From Herpetosiphonaceae bacterium (lineage in GTDB: Bacteria; Chloroflexota; Chloroflexia; Chloroflexales; Herpetosiphonaceae), in NCBI GenBank assembly GCA_013538855.1, contig JABXJS010000037.1, positions 1 to 64,000 on the forward strand: a DNA stretch of 64,000 nt, read 5' to 3'. This document shows, piece after piece, positions 25,052 to 33,942 of this stretch (the stretch's first letter is position 1; each line of letters opens with the position of its first letter). Under the pieces are notes generated by a model that did no database searches, was not told the DNA's origin, and worked only from the letters and a program-made list of their open reading frames with translations. A program made the position numbers and the translations under genes.

Positions 25052-26364
25052 ATGGGCATAACGCGACGAGATTTTCTAATCGGCTGTAGCGTAGCTCGGC
25101 GATTGCCGCGATGGCTGGTGGACGCATTGGCGGGCTGGTCTTTGCGGCACCGCATCAGCCAACAACGCGGGACACGCTGGTGGTGCTCTTTCTGCGCGGC
25201 GGCTGCGACGGACTGACGCTGGTTGCACCGACCGATGATGCTGACTACGTGGCAGCGCGCGGCGCACTGCGGGTCGAGAACACAGGCACGAACGCCGGTC
25301 TGCTGCTGAGCAATCCGCTGGCCAACATCGACTTTCGGCTGCACCCGAAGGCCAGCGCACTGAAAGAGCTATATGACAGCCAAGCGCTCGCGATCGTGCA
25401 TGCGTGTGGGCTGACCAACGGCACGCGCTCGCACTTCGACGCCATGGACTACATGGAGCGCGGCACGCCGGAGGACAAAAACACCAGCACCGGCTGGCTG
25501 ACACGGCACCTGCGGGCGATCAACCCCGACGCAGTGCTGCCAGCGATGGCGGCATCGGCGAGCATGCCAGCCTCGCTGCTCGGCAGCGTCGATGCGGTAG
25601 CGACAACGTCCGTGCCAGGGTTCAAGCTGAACGGGCACTACAAGTATGGCCCGCTGCAGCAAGACGCGCTGCGGGTGATGTACAACGGCAACAGCATACT
25701 GCACCGTGCAGGCAAGAGCACGCTGGACACCATCGCGGCAGTGCAGGCGCAAAACCCGGCCAACCCCTACGTGCCCGATGTTGAATACCCGACCGACAGC
25801 TACGTGCGTGGGCTGGTGGACTCGCTTAAAGCGATCGCGCAGATGATCAAGCTTGATCTAGGGCTAGAGATCGCGACGGTTGACTTTGGCGGCTGGGACA
25901 CGCACGAGTCGCAGAACGGTGTCATCAGCAACATGATCGACGGGCTTTCGCGGGCGCTGGGGGCGTTCTACAACGACCTGGCGGCGTATCACAGTCGGCT
26001 GACAGTGGTAGTGATGAGCGAGTTTGGGCGGCGGCTGAAGGCCAACCGCTCCGACGGCACCGATCATGGGCATGGGAATGTGGCGCTGGTGCTTGGCGGC
26101 AACGTCAACGGCGGGCGCATGTACGGCACGTGGCCAGGGCTAGCAAACGAACAGTTGGACAACCGGGTGGATCTAGCGGTGACGACCGACTATCGCACAA
26201 TCTTGAGCGAGATCTTAGTGCGGCGACTGCAGAACCCGAAGCTAGGCTATGTTTTTCCTCAAATAGCGAGCTACAACCCTCTCGGCATCGTTCAGGGCAA
26301 TGATCTGCCGATTGACTATAGCGCCGGGTTGTACTCAACCTACCTCCCGCATCTCCAAAAATAA
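25052..26364 (+). pseudogene. DUF1501 family secreted protein, frameshifted in the Tat signal
   Basis: The body (from about 25093) is an intact DUF1501 protein (TLVVLFLRGGCDGL, HACGLTNGTRSHFDAMDYME, DFGGWDTHE, VMSEFGRR, DHGHGNVALVLGG). A good ATG at 25052 opens a twin-arginine signal, MGITRRDFLIGCS, in a different frame. A tandem duplication GTAGC-GTAGC at 25086-25095 adds 5 bases. Removing one copy joins the two frames into a normal Tat signal and mature protein. As written, the only in-frame start is an ATG at 25111, which would make a protein without a signal. Either a real mutation, a slippage switch, or an assembly error. Confidence 0.85.
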
Positions 26365-26447
26365 CCCCGCCCTTCCTCTCAAACAATGGCCCAGGTCGAA
26401 GGTAGCCCCTTTGGCCTGGAGCCAGCCTGCGCCAGAGTATAAGCGCG

Positions 26448-26463
26448 TGTAGTATAATGGCGC
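26448..26463 (+). promoter_or_regulatory. Extended -10 promoter of the histidine kinase gene
   Basis: TGTAGTATAATGGCGC contains a perfect TATAAT (26453-26458), 33 bases before the ATG. No good -35 is seen. It matches the roadblock promoter element at 20405-20420 in 15 of 16 bases. Confidence 0.6.
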
Positions 26464-26490
26464 TACAGCCAACCACGAGGAACTGCTATT

Positions 26491-29163
26491 ATGTCTTCTT
26501 CTTCGCGCTTTGCCACATTAATTGCCCGAGTACCACCGTTGGTTCGCGCTGCCAGCCTGCTATGTCTTGGCCTTGCGGCCTACACACCACTGCTCAGAGT
26601 TGAGGCGTGGCGGATCTGGATCAGCGCGGGTCTGCTGGTCGTGCTTGCAGGCTTGCTGCCATGGCTGCTGGATCGGAAGCGTCAAGACGACTGGATGGCT
26701 GCGCTGCTAATTGCGGTCAGCTGTCTAGCGGTTGTGCTGCTGAGCGAGGCCAGCTCGGCGCTGTGGCTGCTGCTGATCGTGGCCGCGCTGAGTGTGGCGA
26801 CAGTGCTGAGCGGCTGGCGCATCTGGGCTGTGCTCGCGGCGGTGTGGGCCATCTGGGCGGCGGTGGCGCTGAACACGCCGACGGTAAGCATGCGCACGCT
26901 GCTGCCGGACCTGGTGCTGCGCGGCGCGATGCTGGCGCTGGTGGCCTACTGGGCGCGAACAGCCATCCGCGTGCCGCCGGTGAGCGTGGCTAAGACGAGC
27001 AGTGCAGGCAGCGCGACGCCGACGATTCAGCGACTCACGCGGGCGTGTGATCGGCTGCGTACGACCACGCGACGGCGCGATATCTTCGAAGAGCTGGTGA
27101 GTGCAGCGAAGGCGGTGGGGCCGTTCGAGTACGCAGCGATCGCGAACGTCGATTGGCGCGCCGGTCTGGTCACGCTCGAGGTAGTGCTGGGGGCCAGCGG
27201 GCAGACGCTAGGAGCCTCGGAGGGCATCGATCTCACGTGGAGCGAGATCGCACCGCTGTGGCGCGAAGACCAGCGGGTTGGCGACCGCGCCTTCCTTGTG
27301 GACCAGCTGCCGTTTCGAGCGCTGGAGAGCGAGCGCTACGTGCTGCTGCCGCTGCACAACAATGCCAACGAGATCATTGGGCTGCTGGCGATTGGAGCCG
27401 AGGAGCCGAATGCCAAGGAGCGGCTGAGCGAGGCCGTGCCGCTGCTAGAGCTGCTGGCGGCCCAAGGGGCCACCGCGCTTGAAACGACCAGCATGCAGTC
27501 GCGGCTGGCCCAGCGGCTAGAGCAGACCGCCGCCGAAATGAGCAGCGCCAACGAGGATGCGCAGCGGGCGCGCTGGCAGGCCGAGAATCTGTACCACATC
27601 GTGCGGGCGCTTAGTACAACGCTTGATCCACAGCAGCTGCTTGATCAAGCGTTGATTTTAATTGCGCAGGCCACCCAGGCCGAGCGTGGCGGCATTATGC
27701 TGGCCGAGCAGCGCAGCGGACGGCTGATGTTCGGCACGAACATGGACCGCCACCTGACCAAGTCGGAGGCGGCGGCGCTCGAGCGCGGGCAAGGGCTGGC
27801 CGGCTGGGTGATGGAGCACAAGAGCATCGCGATTATCCCCAACACAGCCGAGGATGAGCGCTGGCTTGTGCGCAGCGAGCACGATGCCATGGGCCGCTCG
27901 GCGCTGGCGGTGCCGCTGGACCATGATGGCACCGCCATCGGCGTAATCATCCTGATCAACAATGGCGTGGGACACTTCACCAGCGAGCATGCGCAGTTTG
28001 TGCAGGTGATCGGCGACCAAGTCGCGACAATGCTGATCAACGCCCGCCAGCACCAGGAGCTGCAAGACAAAGCGAATCGGCTTGGGCAGCTGCTGGAGCA
28101 GCGCGAGGAGGAGGCGAGCAAAAGCCTGGCCATCCTGCGCTCCATCGGCGATGGCGTTGTGGTTGGCGACCGGCTTGGGCGCATTCGGCTGGTCAACCCA
28201 GCGGCGGAGCGACTGCTGAACATCGAGTCGCAGAAATACCTTGGGCAGTCGCTGATTGCGCTGCCAGGGCCGATCGATATTGATCACAACCCGCCGAGCG
28301 ACGAGGACTTCCAAGAGTTCGAGGTCAACGGCCGCATCATCAGGGCGTTTAACACACCGGTGGTCACGAACGATGACGAGTGGCTGGGCAGCGTGCTGGT
28401 ATACCACGATGTCTCGGCAACGCAGCTAGCCGACCGGCTCAAGACCGAGTTTGTGGCGACGGCCTCGCACGAGCTGCGCACGCCGCTGACCTCGATTGGC
28501 GGCTACATCGACCTGCTGCTGCTGAACACGCTGGGGCCAATCAACGAGCAGCAGCGCCAGTTCCTAAGCGTGGTTAAGCTCAACATCGAGCGCCTGACAG
28601 CCATCTTGAACGACCTGCTCGATATGTCGCGGATCGAGGCGGGCAACGTTCGGCTGCAGCGGCGGCCGATCAACCTTGAGGAGATCCTACATCCGCTGGT
28701 GCTGGAGCTGCATCAGAAGTGGAGCACAAAGAACATCTCGCTGGCGCTGGACATGCCCGGCGACCTGCCACAGGTGATCGCCGATACGGATCGCGTGCGG
28801 CAGATTTTGTACAACCTGCTCTCCAACGCCTACAAATACACCTATGAGCATGGACGGATCGACCTGATTGTGCGCAATGGCGGCCAAAAAATCACCATCA
28901 CCGTGCGCGACACGGGCGTTGGCATCGCCGAGCGCGACAAGGAGCACATCTTCACGCGGTTTTACCGCACCGAAAATCCGCTCAAAGAGCAAGCAGGGGG
29001 CACGGGCCTAGGCCTAACGATTACGAAATCGCTGGTGGAGCTGCATGGCGGACGAATTTGGTTTGAAAGCGCGGAAGGCAAAGGCTCAACCTTTGTCGTG
29101 GAATTACCAGTTGGCGGCGATGCGGATTGGACACCCGCCGCATGGCTAGAAGGTGTAGAGTAA
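26491..29163 (+). CDS. Membrane sensor histidine kinase, GAF-GAF-PAS-HisKA-HATPase
   Basis: An 890-residue kinase. Residues about 20-160 hold five or six transmembrane segments. GAF-like domains follow (about 185-335 and 370-520) with a coiled coil between them. A PAS region is near 540-640 (LRSIGDGVVVGDRLGRIRLVNPAAERLL). HisKA carries the phospho-accepting His 659 in ASHELRTPLTSIGG. The ATPase domain shows N box NLLSNAYKY, G1 DTGVGI and G2 GTGLGL. AGGA precedes the ATG. No response regulator adjoins; the next gene, one base on, is a small HTH protein. Confidence 0.93.
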   Translation: MSSSSRFATLIARVPPLVRAASLLCLGLAAYTPLLRVEAWRIWISAGLLVVLAGLLPWLLDRKRQDDWMAALLIAVSCLAVVLLSEASSALWLLLIVAALSVATVLSGWRIWAVLAAVWAIWAAVALNTPTVSMRTLLPDLVLRGAMLALVAYWARTAIRVPPVSVAKTSSAGSATPTIQRLTRACDRLRTTTRRRDIFEELVSAAKAVGPFEYAAIANVDWRAGLVTLEVVLGASGQTLGASEGIDLTWSEIAPLWREDQRVGDRAFLVDQLPFRALESERYVLLPLHNNANEIIGLLAIGAEEPNAKERLSEAVPLLELLAAQGATALETTSMQSRLAQRLEQTAAEMSSANEDAQRARWQAENLYHIVRALSTTLDPQQLLDQALILIAQATQAERGGIMLAEQRSGRLMFGTNMDRHLTKSEAAALERGQGLAGWVMEHKSIAIIPNTAEDERWLVRSEHDAMGRSALAVPLDHDGTAIGVIILINNGVGHFTSEHAQFVQVIGDQVATMLINARQHQELQDKANRLGQLLEQREEEASKSLAILRSIGDGVVVGDRLGRIRLVNPAAERLLNIESQKYLGQSLIALPGPIDIDHNPPSDEDFQEFEVNGRIIRAFNTPVVTNDDEWLGSVLVYHDVSATQLADRLKTEFVATASHELRTPLTSIGGYIDLLLLNTLGPINEQQRQFLSVVKLNIERLTAILNDLLDMSRIEAGNVRLQRRPINLEEILHPLVLELHQKWSTKNISLALDMPGDLPQVIADTDRVRQILYNLLSNAYKYTYEHGRIDLIVRNGGQKITITVRDTGVGIAERDKEHIFTRFYRTENPLKEQAGGTGLGLTITKSLVELHGGRIWFESAEGKGSTFVVELPVGGDADWTPAAWLEGVE

Positions 29164-29164
29164 C

Positions 29165-29383
29165 ATGCGCAGACGACGTCCCCTTGGAACTACCGATGAT
29201 CTCCCGGCGATCTTGCTAGCACTTGCCCGACGAGGATGGACGATCAGTGATCTGGCCAACGCAACCCAGACCGATGTGACGACACTGCATCGCTGGCTCC
29301 GCGGCCAAGGCACCATTTCACAAACAACGCGCGCTGCTGTTGAGGCAGTGCTGCGGTCGCCTGAGTATCCTAAGCAGGTGTAA
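29165..29383 (+). CDS. Small helix-turn-helix protein
   Basis: A 72-residue basic protein with a lambda-repressor-like HTH (GWTISDLANATQTDVTTLHRWLRGQG). Its ATG lies one base after the kinase stop, with GAAGGTG inside the kinase end, so it is translated with the kinase. A non-phosphorylated DNA-binding partner of the kinase, or an independent regulator, are both possible. Confidence 0.7.
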   Translation: MRRRRPLGTTDDLPAILLALARRGWTISDLANATQTDVTTLHRWLRGQGTISQTTRAAVEAVLRSPEYPKQV

Positions 29384-29387
29384 GCCA

Positions 29388-29954
29388 ATGACGTTTTATC
29401 CGGCCCCAGAACAGCCGCTCTGGCACAATGAGCACATCTACTTTGCGGCCATCGAGGCCGCCGATGAGCAGCGGCTAGCGAACTGGTTCAGCGACCGTGC
29501 GGTCATGGAGCACAACGTGCCCATGGTGCTGGCCCCGATGAGCACAACCGAGGCCGCACAGCGCCTCGTCAAGCGGCAGATGCTGGCGAATCAGTGGACG
29601 TGGATTGTGGTCGAGCGCGAGAGCCATGAGCGCATCGGCCAGGTCAGCCTGCAAATCCTCAGCAACGAGGCGCGCGTGGCGCGCGTGAGCATCTTGATCG
29701 GCTCGGCGGCCTACCGCGGGCGCGGCTACGGGCGTGCAGCGCTTGGGCTGATGCTGAAGTTTGGATTTCGCGAACTCGATCTCCAGCGGATCGAGCTGAA
29801 TGTCATGGCGACAAACACGGCGGCGATCCGCACCTACACGGGCCTCGGATTTCGCGATGAAGGCCGCCTGCGCCAAGCGATCTACCGCAACGGCGAGCGG
29901 GTGGACTGGCGGCAGATGGGTCTGCTGCGCAGCGAGTGGGAGGCACAGGGGTGA
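29388..29954 (+). CDS. GNAT family N-acetyltransferase (RimJ-like)
   Basis: A 188-residue acetyltransferase. The acetyl-CoA pyrophosphate loop is AYRGRGYGRAAL near residue 109, and the C-terminal LNVMATNTAAIRTYTGLGF motif is typical of RimJ/RimL and ribosomal or antibiotic acetyltransferases. AGGTG lies before the ATG, which is 4 bases after the HTH gene stop. The substrate is unknown. Confidence 0.85.
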   Translation: MTFYPAPEQPLWHNEHIYFAAIEAADEQRLANWFSDRAVMEHNVPMVLAPMSTTEAAQRLVKRQMLANQWTWIVVERESHERIGQVSLQILSNEARVARVSILIGSAAYRGRGYGRAALGLMLKFGFRELDLQRIELNVMATNTAAIRTYTGLGFRDEGRLRQAIYRNGERVDWRQMGLLRSEWEAQG

Positions 29955-30475
29955 TCACATTAGAGCCGTGGACACCAGAGGATGAGGATTGGACCATCGA
30001 GCTGTGGCAGAATCGCGAGTGCCGCTACGAGTGGGGCTTCGATCTGCCCTTGCGGCCAACCGAGCAGCGCGAGTGGCTGAACGAAGTCTTGGCCTACCCG
30101 CAGAGCGCACCAGTATTTCTGGTTGTCGCAAGCGAGCCGGGTATTCGGCTGGGCATCGCGATGCTCGATACGATCGACTGGCACAATCGCAGCGGCCGCG
30201 TGCGGGTGACGCTGGTGCCAACCACCTTAGAGCGGATTGATCGGCTGGTTGGCTCGCTGCAGCACGTGGTGCGCGAGGCGTTCGAGACGCTGAACCTCTA
30301 TCGGCTCTGGGCGGTAACGAGCGATGATCAGCCGGACCACCACGATGCGCTGATGGCAGTGGGCTTCCAGCAAGAGGCGCGGCGGCGGCGCGCGCACTAC
30401 CTCAACGGCTCCTACCACGATGAGCTAAGCTGGAGCCTGCTGCGCCCAGAGTGGCCACCAGCCCAAGACGACTAG
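29951..30475 (+). CDS. GNAT family N-acetyltransferase, degenerate cofactor loop
   Basis: A 174-residue protein of GNAT fold (ITLEPWTPEDEDWTIELW, LGIAMLDTIDWHNRSGRVRVTLVP, LNLYRLWAVTSDDQPDHHDALMAVGF). The usual RGxGxG acetyl-CoA loop is replaced by a TTLERIDRLV segment, so cofactor use may differ. The GTG start overlaps the previous stop by 4 bases (GTGA) with GGGAGG upstream. It follows the other GNAT and may work with it. Confidence 0.75.
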   Translation: MITLEPWTPEDEDWTIELWQNRECRYEWGFDLPLRPTEQREWLNEVLAYPQSAPVFLVVASEPGIRLGIAMLDTIDWHNRSGRVRVTLVPTTLERIDRLVGSLQHVVREAFETLNLYRLWAVTSDDQPDHHDALMAVGFQQEARRRRAHYLNGSYHDELSWSLLRPEWPPAQDD

Positions 30476-30503
30476 CCAGGGCGGCGCAAAAACCACCCTG
30501 GCT
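30474..30503. terminator. Terminator between convergent genes
   Basis: AGCCAGGG (30474-30481) pairs with CCCTGGCT (30496-30503), with further partial pairing inside the loop. It lies between the GNAT gene and the convergent DUF1499 gene. Confidence 0.65.
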
Positions 30504-30514
30504 CCCGCCTACCC

Positions 30515-30976
30515 CTAGCGCTGCTCCGCCTGGAACAGCTGACGGATGCGCTCCATGCGCTGTCGATTAACGTCAAAGTCGCGGCGGCCTAGGCGCGCCG
30601 CCGACCGCACGTGAATTAGCGGCTCCTCGGGATCGAAGAGAAAATCCAGATCATCAACAAAGCCAAACACCTTTGAGCGCGCCACCGCCGAAATGTAGCC
30701 TGGCCGCTCAACAACGATGCGGCTGCGCTCGACGTTGCTTAGCGCCCGCTTGAGCGCAGCCTGGGCTTGCTCAGCGGGGCCACTGTAGGCAAACGGCTCG
30801 ATGGCGTGCTCGGCATCGCTGGCCTGACTTGAGACACAGTTGGGATACTTCGAGCAAACGGGCAGGTTTTCACCTGGACCGGGACGATTGGAGCGGCGCG
30901 GGGCCTTGCCAATCAGCGCCCGCAAGCCAACCCAGCCAAATAGTGCCGTCAAGCCTTTCTTGATCACTTGTGCCAT
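30515..30976 (-). CDS. DUF1499 family protein
   Basis: A 153-residue protein with the DUF1499 core: CSKYPNCVSSQAS, KVFGFVDDLDFLFDP and IHVRSAARLGRRDFDVNRQRMERI. The start at 30976 follows AAGGAAGGG; the frame is open further upstream without a site. The N-terminus has a weak hydrophobic stretch (GLTALFGWVGLRALIG) that may be a membrane anchor. The family function is unknown. Confidence 0.85.
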   Translation of the reverse strand: MAQVIKKGLTALFGWVGLRALIGKAPRRSNRPGPGENLPVCSKYPNCVSSQASDAEHAIEPFAYSGPAEQAQAALKRALSNVERSRIVVERPGYISAVARSKVFGFVDDLDFLFDPEEPLIHVRSAARLGRRDFDVNRQRMERIRQLFQAEQR

Positions 30977-31044
30977 ACCCTTCCTTTGTATTGCTATGGT
31001 ATCACTGCGGCCATTATACTGCCTTGCGCAGTGTGCGTAGGCAG

Positions 31045-32181
31045 CTACGGACGCCACAGGAACGGCAGGAAGCTGCGCTCAGGCAGCACAGGCGGCGTAG
31101 CGGTAGCGGTTGGCGTGGCGGTTGGGCTAGGTGTTGGCGTGGCGGTTGGGCTAGGCGTCGGCGTGGCGGTTGGGCTAGAGCCACCCACACTCAGGGCTGG
31201 GTCGATCCAGATGTCATAGTCGACGGCTGACTGCTGATGGCCCCAGACGAGCACCACGGTGTTGGAAATGACACCGTGGATCGGGTGCGGCTCAACATCG
31301 GCGTGGGTTGGATCGTTGGTGATCGGCGTTGGATCGCTCCAGCCGAGCGCATCGGAGCTTGTGCGCAGCTGCAGATCGAAGGCGCTGGTGCCGGCTTGGC
31401 GGGTGTAGAACGCAGCGAAGGTGCCATCATCAAGCACGATCGGCATGCCATCGTGGCTGTTCTCGCTGGTTGAAAATGGCACGGCGGTGGCAGCGCTCCA
31501 GTCCAGCGGATCGAGGCTGGTCTTGGTGTACATGTCTAGGTCAGCGTTGCCAGGATCGACCTGGTAGATGGCGAGGAAGCGCGCATCGCTGGCACGCTGG
31601 GCGATGCGCGGGAGCCGACCGTCAGCGGCAAGCACCACACGGCTGGTGTCCCAGGTAACGCCAGCGTCGGTGGAGCGCGAGATGTAGGCTCCGCCGCTGA
31701 CACGCTGATAGGTCATCACAAGCGCACCGTCGGCGGCCTTGATCACGGTTGGATTGATCTCGCTCGCGCTGGGCCAGCCGAGATCGAGCGTCTGCGGATC
31801 GCTCCAGTTCAGACCGTCGCTGGAGGTGGAGCGCACAATCCGATAGCTGTTGCCTGTGCCGCGCAAAAAGAACAGCGTAAGCGTGGTCGGGCTGGTCTGC
31901 ACAAGTGCTGGATGGCGCTCGTTGGCCGTCGAGGTGAAGATCGCCGTGGGCGGTAACCATGTCTGACCAGCATCGGCTGAGCGGGTGACATAGAGATCGC
32001 CGCTTAGGCCATTGCCAATATCCAGCCGCTCGAAGACGACCAGCAAATCGCCGCTTGGATCCACGCGCATAATTGCTGGCTGATAGTCGATCTCGGGGCC
32101 ATCGTAGACCGGGCCAGGCCCGCCGAACAGCACAACCAACAGCGCACCAACACCAGCAAGCGCAAGAATCCAACGTAGCAT
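31045..32181 (-). CDS. Secreted BNR/Asp-box repeat protein with C-terminal Phe-Leu-Pro tail
   Basis: A 378-residue exported protein. The N-terminal hydrophobic segment (residues 3-20) is a signal or anchor. The body has Asp-box-like turns typical of sialidase-type beta-propellers (SADAGQTWLPP, SSDGLNWSDP, STDAGVTWDT, SSDALGWSDP). A Thr/Pro linker coded by a 24-bp DNA repeat follows, ending in SFLPFLWRP. GGAGGTG precedes the ATG. No catalytic residues are visible, so it may bind glycans rather than cleave them. The short aromatic-Leu-Pro tail recalls ends of many Chloroflexia secreted proteins. Confidence 0.8.
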   Translation of the reverse strand: MLRWILALAGVGALLVVLFGGPGPVYDGPEIDYQPAIMRVDPSGDLLVVFERLDIGNGLSGDLYVTRSADAGQTWLPPTAIFTSTANERHPALVQTSPTTLTLFFLRGTGNSYRIVRSTSSDGLNWSDPQTLDLGWPSASEINPTVIKAADGALVMTYQRVSGGAYISRSTDAGVTWDTSRVVLAADGRLPRIAQRASDARFLAIYQVDPGNADLDMYTKTSLDPLDWSAATAVPFSTSENSHDGMPIVLDDGTFAAFYTRQAGTSAFDLQLRTSSDALGWSDPTPITNDPTHADVEPHPIHGVISNTVVLVWGHQQSAVDYDIWIDPALSVGGSSPTATPTPSPTATPTPSPTATPTATATPPVLPERSFLPFLWRP

Positions 32182-32197
32182 GCACACCTCCAAACAC

Positions 32198-32227
32198 AAA
32201 AAGCCGCCCATGCGGTTATGGGCGGCT
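32198..32227 (-). terminator. Terminator of the surface protein gene
   Basis: On minus, AGCCGCCCAT pairs with ATGGGCGGCT (10 bp, 6-base loop) and is followed by a T-run, 24 bases after the stop at 32251. Confidence 0.85.
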
Positions 32228-32250
32228 CATAGGACTGATTGACGCAGGCG

Positions 32251-33531
32251 CTACTTGGCGAGCGCCTGGACCTGCAGCTCGTAGCGAGCTGCACCATGCC
32301 AACCAGAGACTAGTAGCTCAAATGGTGATGTCTGGCCGGGGGCAAGCTCGTCAAGCTCGGCAAATGTGAAGTCAGTCTGAACCACCACACCATCGTTATT
32401 ATATAGTGTAGCAATAATCTCGACATATTGCACGGTCTTGCCAGTGTCGTTACGCACCTGCCCAGTGATGTAGCGCCAATCGTCGATACTCGCCGGGCGA
32501 TCACTGATGCTCGACAGCGTAAACGTGTGGAGCGGCTGCCGATTGGTGGTGTCCCAGGTAACTTGGAGGCTGTAGTGATCGATGCCAGCAGGAGGATCGA
32601 GCAGCAGAATATCGAATGGTGAGCGCTGGCCAGGCGTGAGAATATCAATGGCGCTATAGCCGGAGTCGGTGGCGATCAGGTTATTGCTGGCGTCATAGTA
32701 GCTGGCGACAACCTTAGCATACTGCACATTGCTGGCGGTGTCGTTGCGCACCTCACCAACAATCCAGTAGGAGCCGGTGCTCGATGTGTACGAGCTGTGG
32801 CTGAGCAGCGTGACCGTATTCGCTGGGGCAGGAGCAGGTGTCGGTGTCGGGGCGGGTGGCGGCGCGACAGGCGGCGGGCTGGCGGAAGCAACCTCGCGGC
32901 CAAGCAGGCCCAGCAGCACTTTGAACTCGTCTGGCTCGTTGGGGTGCCACTCGAAGCGCGCGCGCTCAAACCACTGCGTCAGCACCGTGTCACCAGCAGC
33001 GTTGGTCTCCATCTGTGGTGCGGTCAGCGGCAAGCCAAACAGCTGCAGCGAACGAGCGTAGCTATCAAGGCCGTCGATTTGGAGACCGTGGCTCTGCCAA
33101 TAGCTCTTGAAGCCCAAGCTGCCCTGTTGATTACAGACGTTATGGCCAGTCTGCTCGAACCACAGACAGCCATCTTTGGGGCCTGACTCACGTGGATCGT
33201 TAGCGCGACCAAGCTGGGCCAGCCGGTCTGCGCCAAGGCGACCGAGCAGAATCGCGTAGGGCGTGCCAGCATTCTCGGGGTGCACCTCAAAGCGATTGCG
33301 CTCGGCCCACTGCGTGAGATAGGTTTGGCCAGTGTCACGGTTGGTCTCGTTGGCGGCGGCGGTAATCGGATAGCCAAAGACAGCAAGGCCGCCGTTCGCC
33401 TGCCAGTAGGCCTCGAAGGGCGTATCGTAGCAGAAGGGCGTCTTATCGGCGGGGAAACAGGTCTGCGCGGCCACAGCACGCGGCCAAATCACGAGGCTTA
33501 GCAGTGCGAGCACAACAAATCGACGAAGCAT
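32251..33531 (-). CDS. Secreted protein with duplicated N-terminal and C-terminal modules
   Basis: A 426-residue exported protein. Signal peptide residues 1-22 end AVAAQ. Two copies of a roughly 90-residue module follow, each with a Phe-Gly-Tyr or Phe-Gly-Leu-Pro step and a Leu-Thr-Gln-Trp-x-Glu-Arg-x-Arg-Phe-Glu-x-His-Pro motif. A Pro-rich linker leads to two copies of an Ig-like module (WIVGEVRNDTASNVQYAKVV and YITGQVRNDTGKTVQYVEII), like the FxLYD domain. AGGAGA precedes the ATG. Likely a surface-associated protein; function unknown. Confidence 0.8.
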   Translation of the reverse strand: MLRRFVVLALLSLVIWPRAVAAQTCFPADKTPFCYDTPFEAYWQANGGLAVFGYPITAAANETNRDTGQTYLTQWAERNRFEVHPENAGTPYAILLGRLGADRLAQLGRANDPRESGPKDGCLWFEQTGHNVCNQQGSLGFKSYWQSHGLQIDGLDSYARSLQLFGLPLTAPQMETNAAGDTVLTQWFERARFEWHPNEPDEFKVLLGLLGREVASASPPPVAPPPAPTPTPAPAPANTVTLLSHSSYTSSTGSYWIVGEVRNDTASNVQYAKVVASYYDASNNLIATDSGYSAIDILTPGQRSPFDILLLDPPAGIDHYSLQVTWDTTNRQPLHTFTLSSISDRPASIDDWRYITGQVRNDTGKTVQYVEIIATLYNNDGVVVQTDFTFAELDELAPGQTSPFELLVSGWHGAARYELQVQALAK

Positions 33532-33942
33532 GGTGGCGTTTCTCCTGTAACAGATCATCAAGGAGTCCATTATACAATACCACCATGGCACAAATGTGCA
33601 TCTTTGAACGTTAGGGGTGATACTTCGTAAATCAGTCGTCAGCGTATTGATTGATCGCCGTATCAGCGTACCTAAAATAGCTATTTGTTTGCTGTATCGC
33701 TTGAGGTTATATTCATACAAAGCCGTCATAGAAGATAGAGCACTAGCGAGGGTGTTGAACTATGTCTGATATATACCTCTCAATACAGTATAGCCAGCAG
33801 TGATCAACTGCTGTATCACTTTAGCGCATCTATCCAGTAAATTACCGTCAGGAAGAAATCCTGACGGGAGCGTTCGGCTACAACCACACCGGCCTGGCTA
33901 TGTGGCGTAGTCAGCGCGCGTTAGTACTAGCAAGCGCCACCG
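33532..33942. other. Gene-free gap, AT-richer
   Basis: No supported gene in these 411 bases. Besides the hairpin at 33845-33867, I see only AT-rich sequence likely to hold the promoter of the surface protein gene. Confidence 0.6.
33845..33867 (-). terminator. Hairpin after cbiX
   Basis: CCGTCAGGA pairs perfectly with TCCTGACGG around AGAAA, 76 bases after the cbiX stop on minus. It probably ends that transcript. Confidence 0.6.
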
